Shown here piece by piece: positions 12,025-22,112 of a DNA stretch of 64,000 nt. This stretch comes from Branchiostoma floridae. Lineage: Eukaryota > Chordata > Leptocardii > Amphioxiformes > Branchiostomatidae. The stretch is taken from contig NW_023365955.1 of the NCBI RefSeq assembly GCF_000003815.2, positions 41,902 to 105,901 on the forward strand. The letters are read 5' to 3'. How positions within the stretch are numbered: position 1 is the first letter of the stretch; each line of letters starts with the position of its first letter. The notes under the pieces are model-generated. The model worked only from the letters and a program-made list of their open reading frames with translations, did not search any database and was not told the origin of the DNA. The position numbers and the translations under genes are program-made.

Positions 12025-12263
12025 TAGATGCAGATGTAGATGTAGATGCAGATGTAGATGCAGATGTAGATGTAGATGCAGATCTACGTGCAGATGTAGA
12101 TGTAGATGCAGATCTACGTGCAGATGTAGATGGAGATGGAGATGTAGATGTAGATATAAATGTAGATGCAGATGTAGATGTAGATGCAGATCTACGTGCA
12201 GATGTAGATGGAGATGGAGATGTAGATGTAGATATAAATGTAGATGCAGATGTAGATGTAGAT
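12025..12263. repeat. Hexamer-based satellite (GATGTA/GATGCA)n
   Basis: About 240 bases of GATGTAGATGCA units, with higher-order blocks that include a GATCTACGTGCA variant repeated three times. Open frames on both strands (Arg-Cys or Ser-Thr repeats) are artefacts. It lies about 100 bases past the stop codon of the CARD-GIMAP-Hint gene. Confidence 0.95.
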
Positions 12264-12361
12264 GGCTTAGATAGTTGGTGACTCAGTGATCGGAACGCGG
12301 TCGCAGTCTCTAGAGAAAATGTAGTCTGTACCGGGCTTACATAGGAGTACAAGTTTTTGTA

Positions 12362-12946
12362 TCAACGTGACCTCCACCATGCCAGCATGTCCTCCAGCTT
12401 GCCCATCCACCACGGCACGCCGCCTGTCTCCTCCGGGACGCAAAGCAGCCTGAACAGGCGGGGGCAGGTGCGGTGCAGCCAGCCGAGCGGCAGGAGGAGC
12501 CCGTGCGCTAACGCCAGCGGAAGCTTGTCGGTATAGCAGGAGACGTACACGCCATCCACGATCAGGGAGCCGCTGTAGGTGTGGGGACAGTACTGACCAC
12601 TTTTGAGCGCGTAGTGAACGTCGACTACCTTATCAGGTGTCAAGCAACCTGTGGACTCTTCCACAGAGAACACCTTGTCTCCTTCTTTTATTTCTCTGGC
12701 AGGAACAGTGACCCTCTCTCCATCCCTGCTGATGGTGATGAAATGGCTCTGCGACAAGGAGACCGTCTTGCCCTTCTCTGTGGTGACATCAATGTATGTT
12801 GACAGGACGTCCTCCAGTGCATGGCTGAAGATGAACACTGGCTCAAATGTGTCTGCGGACACCCTGACATCCTCACCAACAGAAACTGAGGAAAGAGGAA
12901 CTTCGTCAGCAGAAGCTGTTACCAAAACAGAGGACGCGGGAAAACA
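12362..12946 (-). other. Hint/Hog autoprocessing domain with sterol-recognition-like tail
   Basis: The domain starts at D-C-F-P-A-S-S, with the Cys codon at 12946-12944. It resembles the G-C-F start of the Hedgehog C-terminal domain. SVGEDVRVSAD matches the Hedgehog L-x-P-G-D-x-V-L-A block, S-Q-S-H matches its T-x-x-H block, and SGSLIVDGVYVSCY matches its G-T-I-L-I-N-x-V-x-A-S-C-Y end. The remaining 56 residues (LALAHGLL ... GVPWWMGKLEDMLAWW) resemble the sterol-recognition region of Hedgehog. Differences: Ser replaces the usual Thr, and Asp rather than Gly precedes the catalytic Cys. Confidence 0.82.
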
Positions 12947-15900
12947 GTCCCTTTCAGTGTCTTTGTTCAACTCATCTTTCAACTTCTGCATAATGACCTT
13001 TTTCTGATGTTCATCGCTCTCTTCAAACAATTTAAACACTTCGTCGATCTTCTGATGTATCTCAATAGTGACGGGCTCCGGCTTGATAGGTTTTCCTTCT
13101 GGCTGTGGCGGCTGTGGTTGGTTGCTGACATCCCCGGATCCAGGTACCGCCACCGCAGCTCCCACCTCGTCCTTGCTTGCCATGCGTGTTGCGACATTCC
13201 TCGGGCTCTGATTGGAGGGTTCTCGAGTAGGGGATGGAGAAGATGGGGCTTGAGACTGAACATTCGTGGCCGCGGGCTGGTGCGTCTTCCTCCAGCGAGA
13301 CTGTGACACTGTCCACTGGCCTGTAGGGTCGTCGTCAACACGCCCTGGAACAGTCGTACTTTTCCCAGTGACGTCTTGACTGGAGATGTTTGCATGTCTT
13401 CTCTTCTCCTGTTGTTTTCCTCTTCGATCGTTCTTTTTCTTCTTTGATATCTTCTGGGTCCAATTTGGTACAAACGGTGTTGACTTTTTGTCAGCCCGAG
13501 GTTTCTGGGGATTTGCCTTCGCCTTGGGCGTCTTTGGTACTGCGCCGGCTGTCTGGTTGGTGCTTGCTGAAGTTACCTTGGGCTTCTTGCCTTGCCTTGA
13601 CGCACGTTTTGTTTTGTCATGATCATAGATCATTGAGGATACCATCTTAGTGTACTTATTATTGTATGGCTTATTGTCGGTATCAGTCATGACACTCCGT
13701 ATCATGTCAAGGAGCCTGTGCCTCTGTCTGTCCTTTGTATCCTGATCGTTTGTGCGGTTGTCAAAAATCAAATATCTATTCTTTACCTGCCTCAAAAGCC
13801 CTTTGAACCACTTTGGATTTTTGTCGTCGTTAATGAGGTCTTTCAATGCTTCTTCCTCAAAATCATCACCGTGCGTATACAATATGATTACGTGCTTGAG
13901 GATGTCAGTTTGAAACTTCTGAATCAGACTATTATATGCCATTTTCTCCTCCTCTGTTAATCTACAGTCCGGTCTGAAAACCAGTATTACGGCATGTATT
14001 CCACCATGCGCTAGCACATGAACTTTACTTATCTCTTCGACAATTGTCTCATAGGGCATACTGGTATCAGCAAATCCTGGGGTGTCAATTACATTTAGAA
14101 TGTATCCATCAATACATGCCTTAGCATTATCACAGGTGGTAGTTTCTGATCCCCACCTTTTAGACACGTTGAATACATTATTCCCTACAATACTGTTACC
14201 AGTGGCGCTTTTGCCGTTCCCTGTTCTTCCCAGCAACACTATGTTGTACGGAGACTGAAACAAAAGACGGAAATATTATGAACAAAAAAAGTGGATTCCA
14301 TATGATACTATACTAGAATATCAATCACAGTTATGATATCAATACACTACAACAACTGATAATATTGACTGTCAATGCCTAGGTTACAAACATTGTCCAT
14401 TGGGTAGATATCAATGAGGGACTTTCTTTGTGACGAGTAGACTGCGGAGACAACGTGAGATAACCCCCGGAGATCATACTCCTGGATACACTGAGTTCAA
14501 GACGTGGTTATTGTTACCGATTACATGCAAACCAGCAGATTTGACTTTAAATTTCTGCTGCTACATGTAGGTTAGTCCTGCAGAATGCGCTGGGAAGTTT
14601 CGGATTTACCGTAAAGCGTCGTCGGCCATTCTGAATTTACCGTTAAGTGTCGTCGGTCATTCTGAATTACTCCCCTTGAATATAGACAAAAAAAATTTAC
14701 CTGCCATTTTGTTTGAGCTTCACACGGAGATGCACCTGTGTAAAGATAAATGTTCATGTATTGTATAAATATTTCCAAGACGAGGATCCCTTCAAGATCC
14801 CACAATTTTGACTTACAGGATATTCTGTGTGAGACTTACCTGAAGTGTGAGTAGTTGTAACTGGCACCAGTAGATCGGCCAAATGGTCTTGCTTCACATC
14901 CTCCTGTCGTAGTGCGGAGCAGAGCGACTGTACTGCGGCTGCGCACTCAAGACCTCCCTTTCTGACAATCACGTCAATTATCTTCTCGTTGAGAACCTTT
15001 TATGAATAGGAAATCATTTAAATTCTGTCAAAAGACATGCGGTGAAAATGCAACATCTATCATATGCTCAGATGATACACTCCATTTTCTGTATCGTTAT
15101 AAACATCATTTGAGATAATTACATTACCTCTGTAGGTTCAGACATAAAACGTTAACAGGCAAAAGGGTGTACCTCACAGTGACAGCTAATATATAAAAGG
15201 ACATAATAAGACAGGTCCTGAATAAAAAGAATCTCCTTTCAGTTTGCTATATAGGCACAACTAGGAAAATCGGTATAACATTGTTGTTTCGCAGGGCCCA
15301 ATCGACGCTTTGATACAAACAACACAAATTTGAATTCAAACAATATCTACTGAAGCTTGCAGCAAAATCGCAGCTAGATACACAGCTAGCTTTGCAGTTT
15401 TGACAGCTCAAGATATGTTGAAAAATAGACTAATCACCTCTGTTGTTCGTGCCTCTTCTTTCATTCCTCTTTGCTTCTCAATAGAGATAATGCCATCTTG
15501 TACCAAGTGCTTGAGGATACGTCTCCCATCCATCTGTCTTACCAAGGCGCTGTAGTTCTTATGTAGCGGACACTGGCTTGATGTTTGTGTTGGTGGAGTA
15601 GCAGCTGCAGACGCTGACATACCTATCACTGCCAAATTTAAAACACAGTCCTGTACGCATCAACAGAAAATCAGCATCTCAATCGAACGACACCAAATGA
15701 AAACAACCACACAGCTTCACAATGGATACCTGAGACGCACACCATTTTAAAACGTGGGGCAGTGACAGCTGTGGATAGCTGACAACACGACTCCATATCT
15801 GCTTGGAGATAAGTAATTGCCAAACCCCATCGCCTATAGGCCAGCTGTTCTACAATACCAGGGAAATAGGGGTGATTTCTCAAATTATTACATCGATAGC

Positions 15901-18900
15901 GAAAACAGCTACCGCGAAAAAAAAAAGATCCTAAGGATCAAATACGTTCTAACCATAAAATGCATATGACTATCAACCGCGCAAAATGTTAACAGTATGC
16001 TATGTGAAACCAACCTCAATACTGGAAACGCAAAGCCCGAACGAGATGACATATTCCGACGAGGACAACATCTGCTTGACGATATTGAATTACCACAAGG
16101 CTTAATGCGCGATCCTAACGAAGACATAAGGGGGCACACACCAGTTTATTTGGGGTTTCAATTGGAGGCGGCACACCCTCAAGTCTAGCGACCAGCTCTA
16201 CCAGGGAATTATTCTGAACCAAAATAACTGTATATCTGGTGAAAGCATATTCCTTTAGCTACAAGACAAACTAAGTTTCGATCCTTCAACTTCTCTGATT
16301 TTAAAAAATTAGAGGGAAAAAACATTATTTTCATGTAAAAAATAATGCAAAAAATTGGGCATTTTGGCATTGAAAGAAAAACATGAAGATGATTTTTCCG
16401 GCAAACACGACTGATACTGTCAGAAAGAGGAAAACCTAACGAGTAATCCAGCTAATTATAAAGAAACTTCTAGTACTACAGTTTTTTTAATCATCCACGG
16501 CGCGCGGCATTACAACTAGGCTTAACACAGCGCTTCAGAGGTTAATCTAGGTCACGAGCCTAATCACATTCAGGCGTAGGAATATCCCGGAAGTAAGACG
16601 CGGACCAAAACACAATTTGCACCAAAAACACACCATTTCCTACGCTTTTCAGCCATGTAACCGTTTAATGTCATTTCGCAGGAAATAATGAGAAATGTCA
16701 ACTCAAACATGGACCCTCGGAAGCCTTTCGTCACTTTTTTCTCGCGCACTAGCTCGGACCCCTGTCGCGGAAGAACTGGGGTGTGCACCGTTAATATATG
16801 CAAATTATGATTATTATTGTCCATAACTTTAAAACGTTATACTCTATAGTCATGCCAAGTTTGAGTTGTCTGCGACTTTTCTTTCTCGAGTAACAGGTGG
16901 TTGAAAGTTGCGGTGTCGGAAGGCTGATTTTGCGCCTTCAGGCCAGTATACCATTCAATGCGCATAATAGCAATTACGTCACAATAAGCTTGTCCTATGG
17001 AAGAGGTTTTAGGCCATTAATACGTGCTAAATGAAGAGGTATGGTCGTGAAAAGGAAAGGCAAGGGGCCGCTCTTGCGATGGAGCACACTTTCCCTCTAT
17101 TTCTAACTGGAATGAACAGTAGAAACCACCTAGAACGTAGTTGAGTTCGTGACGTCACAATGCCGGCCACTAGCCTATGTTTGAAAGTAAGGACGCTGCA
17201 GTTTTAAGTTCCGCACTTCAATGAGAAGCGCTCAAAATGTTATTTTTTGGTCATATCTGGTAGAGGATAGACCTAGCTTTCCCGTCCAAGCGTTTCCGTA
17301 GGCCGGGCTTCTTTCATTTCGTAGAAAAATGAAGTCATATGTTGTATCTTTGGTTAAGATGGAGGCCTATTCTGCATATCCTGCAGGTATGAACTTAAAA
17401 ACGGGCATCTGCTAAGATAAGGCTGTGCAGTTTGGTGTCGGTCTAGGTGTAATAAACAAGCCTTGGGATGTATCTTCGGATTGGTGCAACTTACTTGTGT
17501 TAATGTCGAGAACTAGCGCCACGCCGAACTTAACACTTGATTTGCCAGGAAAGTGCGAAAATGACGTCAGCAGGGGCTTTTTTCATTGAAAAACGCTTGC
17601 CGCTTGATGTAGAAGCAACTGTGAACCGTGTAAATGCGATTTACAGGTGCCCCAGAGGTTGTGTAGCAGAAACAACAATGTTTCGGGAATTGTTATTTAA
17701 TCTATGCTTAGCACACACACTTCAAAGGCTCTGCGACCGTGTTTGAGGGGGGTGGGGGTGGTGAGGGGGGCAAATCCACCAATTATATGACAGTGTAGAA
17801 TCATATCAAAACCTGAGAAATCCGGCTTTTTTTAACTAGAATTTGATCGAGGCTATACACTTTCATGGGAAAAATGCAATTTGTTGGCTATTATCGCTAA
17901 TACTTTTTTCAGGATGGGCGCTTTTAAGGGGGCACACACCAGTTTATTTGGGGTTTCAATTGGAGGCGGCATACCCTAAAGTCTAGCGACCAGCTCTACC
18001 AGGGAATTATCCTGAACCAAAATAACTGTATATCTGGTGAAAGCATATTCCTTTAGCTACAAGACAAACTAAGTTTCGATCCTTCAACTTCTCTGATTTT
18101 AAAAAATTAGAGGGAAAAAACATTATTTTCATGTAAAAAATAATGCAAAAAATTGGGCATTTTGGCATTGAAAGAAAAACATGAAGATGATTTTTCCGGC
18201 AAACACGACTGATACTGTCAGAAAGAGGAAAACCTAACGAGTAATCCAGCTAATTATAAAGAAACTTCTAGTACTACAGTTTTTTTAATCATCCACGGCG
18301 CGCGGCATTACAACTAGGCTTAACACAGCGCTTCAGAGGTTAATCTAGGTCACGAGCCTAATCACATTCAGGCGTAGGAATATCCCGGAAGTAAGACGCG
18401 GACCAAAACACAATTTGCACCAAAAACACACCATTTCCTACGCTTTTCAGCCATGTAACCGTTTAATGTCATTTCGCAGGAAATAATGAGAAATGTCAAC
18501 TCAAACATGGACCCTCGGAAGCCTTTCGTCACTTTTTTCTCGCGCACTAGCTCGGAACTGGGGTGTGCACCGATAAACCACAATACCGGACGGCGTAGGG
18601 GTGAAAACTGAAATTATTACATCCGTAATAAAAACTGCTATGATAATCACGAAAAAAAAGAACGTGCATCAATTCGCAACGGAGTACAGACGACATGCCA
18701 AACCACATACAATTGCGGCAAAAGGAACACTCAACGCATGAAGACTCTGTTGCTGGAGGTTACCCTCCAGTCACAGAGTAATAACTCACACATATTAGCC
18801 CATGGCTACTTCCCTCCGCCAATGAGAAGGCAAGCCTCCATTTTCGGCGGAAATATCCACATGGTGTAAGACCATTTTTAACCTCCTTGGTAAAACTAAA

Positions 18901-20153
18901 AAGTGTCGGACCAAGGAGGTTAAAAATCTCTTTTTTTAACCTCCTTGGTCGGACTATTTCATGCAAATGAAGAAAAGGCATGGCAATATCAGGCAGGACT
19001 GTACACGTGGTCATATCAGAGTGAAAAGTGTGAGTGCTATACGTATGTGACCTATTTTGACCAATCATCTTAAGCTTCTATCTGGGAGTATGCCATGTGA
19101 TAAGTGACCAATCCTACTCTTTCTAATTGTCCAGAGGAATGTGATCAGACTTCCGGTCTGCACAGGTAGAACGCTTGGGAATGTTTTGACAAGATTAATG
19201 GCCTCGTGGCTATTGATAACTGACACTGTCTATCACAGCATGTCAAGCAATAAGCGAAGATTGTGGACTTTCAGGACAAAAAATCAGTTATGTCTGTGAC
19301 ATAGTATGAACAGGTACTTACCAGCACACCCTGGCCTTGAATCCCGTTCAGAAGCCTGCAAACTTTCACTTGCGCCTTTCTCCATCTCGATTTCTTGAGG
19401 CATTCCTGTGAAGACACTTTGATGGCCTAGGAGTGCAATAAACAGGTCGCTCGTGCATAAATGCATTGAGAATTCTGATACATTTCATCCTCTTCCACCA
19501 CCGGTGTTTCCACACACTAATCCGCATATTCTGTATATGTGTGTATACCGTTGTATTGTATAAAAAGTTTTACCTGCAAGTCCCTCACATAGAACTGCGA
19601 TGACGTCCACCTCATTGTAGATTTTGGCATCCAGTGACAAGTTTCTCTGACTTTTGATCAATTCGAATCTATTGTGTGCAGCTTTTCCGCATGAGAATAC
19701 TACATCTACATTGTCATAGAAACTATAATGTTCCTCATTTCTTGGTTCTTCATGTGGTTTGACGGTGTTGATGCCGACAAGTTTAGAATCGCGATATTTC
19801 TCATGTTTTAGGATAGACCCAACTTCCAGGGTCGTAGCAGAATAGCACACAATGCATTTAATATCTTCCGCAGCCGGAAGATCAGGGAAATGCCTGTCAT
19901 GGTATTCACCCAGCCAGTTGATCTCTGGCACTTTCACCCTCCTGGTAGGTCGTGGTTGCAGTACGATAACACCCTTTGTCTTTGCGTGCTTCAAATCATC
20001 GACATCGTCTTGATCTTTCAAGGCCAGGGTTGTGGTGTAGGTTTGAACTTTTTTAATCTGAAGATGTTTGGCTATATTTGTGTTGATTTCGTTGAGTTTC
20101 TGTCGGCCTTTTTCGTTCTTCTTCCAGTAGTCGTTCAGAAGAAGAACAGCCAT
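12362..20153 (-). CDS. Fusion protein: glycosyltransferase-like domain, CARD, AIG1/GIMAP GTPase, Hedgehog-type Hint domain
   Basis: Six coding exons: 20153-19574, 19405-19322, 15628-15438, 14996-14840, 14735-14701 and 14254-12362. All have AG/GT borders and agreeing phases (1,1,0,1,0), giving 980 codons (979 aa). The start at 20153 has a strong context (ACCATGG). Residues 1-193 resemble a GT4-type Rossmann domain (AVLLLNDYW, DVVFSCG). Residues 242-330 form a CARD (YSALVRQMDGRRILKHLV ... LCSALRQ ... DHLADLL). Residues 350-560 are an AIG1 GTPase with GRTGNGKSATGNSI, DTPG, a GIMAP box near 430-442, THGD and IFDNR. A Lys/Pro-rich linker follows, then a Hint domain from Cys786 with His853 and SCY. 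The 35-base exon 5 is required for frame. Domain calls for CARD, GTPase and Hint are firm; the N-terminal domain type and its membership in the same transcript are inferred from phase and spacing. Confidence 0.8.
15730..15796 (-). CDS. Possible alternative first exon of the CARD-GIMAP-Hint gene
   Basis: A minus-strand ATG at 15796 opens 22 codons ending in a donor (GTCTCAG|GTATCC) in phase 1. It could splice directly to the CARD exon at 15628 and keep frame, giving a product without the glycosyltransferase-like domain. There is no other support. Confidence 0.25.
16130..18572. mobile_element. Composite element with ~650-bp direct terminal repeats
   Basis: Near-identical direct repeats at 16130-16790 and 17928-18572 flank about 1.14 kb. 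The right copy lacks 15 bases near its end. Each copy itself starts GGGGGCACACACCAGTT and ends AACTGGGGTGTGCACCG, a roughly inverted pair. The outer flanks are ATAA on both sides and the inner flanks TTAA on both sides. That pattern fits one insertion event, with long terminal repeats or as a composite transposon, better than two independent insertions. No transposase or polymerase frame is seen. It sits in the long intron between exons 2 and 3 of the fusion gene. Confidence 0.7.
18885..18952. repeat. Short inverted repeats TTTAACCTCCTTGGT
   Basis: TTTTTAACCTCCTTGGT occurs twice in direct orientation and once inverted (ACCAAGGAGGTTAAAAA), so the middle arm can pair with either outer arm. It is intronic to the fusion gene. 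Confidence 0.7.
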
Positions 20154-20790
20154 GGTTCTAAGATTACCAGCTGAAGGTGAAACGCAATGTGAGAAATGTT
20201 GTAAAACAACATATCCACTTAAAATGAATAGAATCATTTCATTATTTCCTGTCCGTATTTCTGGTCATCACTGCAGCATGATTTACGGCATTTTTGTTAC
20301 AGTGCAACATAGACGGAATCACATAAGTTAGCCATGACATGATCCGGCACATTTTCTAACTAGAGTTCCTCGCCAAATAATTGAAATAAAAAAGTCCCTT
20401 ATTGCAATATTTTACATGAATGCATTTTATCCTCTTGCCGAATCACATATGATTCAAATATCGTACTTCATGAAGTTCAACCAATATACATTTATGTTGT
20501 TTCGGCTCAAGAATCAAGTTTAGTTAATCTCTCGAAATTATGGCACAGAACTATAAGAAAGTTAGAGTGATATCAATCTAGTTTTAGTTCACTGACTGAC
20601 TGACTGACTGACTGACTTATCAATCCTTTCCTTCCTGCCTATTGTGCCTGTATGGTTACGTTAGAAGAAAATAACAGACTCACCAAATTTGTGTCAATCT
20701 ACTCCCCTGTAATATGAAGTTTTAGATTTCTCCAAAATCAGACCTGCGCCATCGAAACCACCGGAAAATCCCGACCGCCGGTGAACTGTC
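20154..20790 (-). other. 5' region of the fusion gene with a candidate non-coding exon
   Basis: The first coding exon has an acceptor (ACCTTCAG|CTGG) at 20170, seventeen bases before its ATG, so an untranslated exon lies upstream. A minus-strand donor (AAATTTG|GTGAGTCTG) ending at 20684 is the best candidate. A (CTGA)n microsatellite sits at about 20590-20617. Confidence 0.4.
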
Positions 20791-21008
20791 TCTAACAGTG
20801 TGGTTGAACTTTTACCTTCGACATGGGTGCGGCAGTTGAGGTCGACACACTTGTTGAGTCACGGAAATATCGTGTGCATCTGGGTAAACAACTATTACGT
20901 ATGCGTAGTGATCGAGGGACCATCTTTAGATTGTCTCGACAAATTCAACGTGATAAATGATGGGGGCGATACTCGTTACCCTCCACCAGGTTATTCTACG
21001 GTAGCATA

Positions 21009-21110
21009 AGATGGTATTAAAAGCCGCCAGAAGAGTGAAGCCGGCCTGGGAGTGTGTTTGGCTCTGGTAGTATACGCACGTCCAAGGCCGGCTTCACTCC
21101 TCTGGCAGCC
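21009..21110. mobile_element. Short foldback element
   Basis: AGAGTGAAGCCGGCCTGG and CCAAGGCCGGCTTCACTCCT form inverted arms around a short loop. A related core is nested in the MITE at 31052-31198. Confidence 0.6.
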
Positions 21111-21827
21111 AGTCTGCAGGAAAGCTAAGAATTATTCCTCTAAGCCCTATGAACTCCGTCTGAAAATTATTGCCACCCTAGCCAGCGTATAGTGAGTCTG
21201 GTGGAGACTAAATACAACGTACTTGCAACGACACCCAAAGTTCATTGCGTCATGAAGGCACAACGAAAGGTCAAGTGTGACGGGTGGATCACAACAATGG
21301 TGTCTGTACACATTTTTCAAGTACCATATGCAAACTACGGGACCCGGTCAGTGACGCTAGCCTAGGGTCACATTTCCAAACTGGCGTGTGATCGGGCTGT
21401 ATAAGCCAAAAGACAACAAAGTACACTAGTCATTAAATAAATGAATATAAATTACTATTCATGAGTATATCTCTCTTTGATATGAACTTTTCTTTCTCGT
21501 TCCTGCAAATAGAAAGTACGGTCCGGTGCCTGTTTGACAACCCTCGCATAACAATTACAGCAAAAGCAAAAGCTGGTGAGTGGATGGTTTGAGTCATTTC
21601 AAACTTTAAAACCATTTTGAACTTAAACAAGCACAGTCCGGTGCCCGTTTGACAACCCTCGCATAACAATTAGATTGTAGTTTGCTCAAGTACGCTATAC
21701 CACGTAAAAGTACTACATCGTAGTTCGGTGAAATCAACGCCTTGGCGTAACGTAATTTATTTTTTATTGGAGGAGTGACACAATAAACGCCCAACTATGA
21801 CGATCGGCTTGATCCTAAAAACGCCGT

Positions 21828-21924
21828 TATAAAGGTAAGCCATTCTACAACTACGACGACGGGTAAGCGCATGCGCGGTTATGAAAAAGGAATGCGTCTG
21901 TTCTTTAAAGTGACTATGACGTCA
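21828..21924 (+). promoter_or_regulatory. Candidate promoter elements of copy 2
   Basis: TATAAA at 21828-21833 and a perfect cAMP-response palindrome TGACGTCA at 21917-21924 lie about 285 and 190 bases before the copy 2 start codon. They are seen in sequence only; the transcription start is unknown. Confidence 0.35.
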
Positions 21925-22112
21925 CAAATCTTCAGAGCAATCTTGTCGTGTAGTTTTATGTACACGATTTTCGCCTTGCTGCGTGAAAAAGTGCTCTAAG
22001 TTCTGGTTTATACCAGACATTGCGAGATTTAATTGGTTGACGCATTTGTCGACCAAGTCAAGAAAGTGATCGTGGTTTTTGAGGATCAATTTGCAAGTAT
22101 TAAAGTTGCAAA

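Noticed and set aside
11858-12274. A 138-codon Arg-Cys repeat frame, and an array that could be taken for a CRISPR
   Set aside because: It is a hexamer satellite with no distinct spacers, in an animal genome.
16570-16824. An 84-codon minus-strand frame, repeated at 18368
   Set aside because: It is duplicated only because the terminal repeat of the composite element is duplicated; no homology is recognised.
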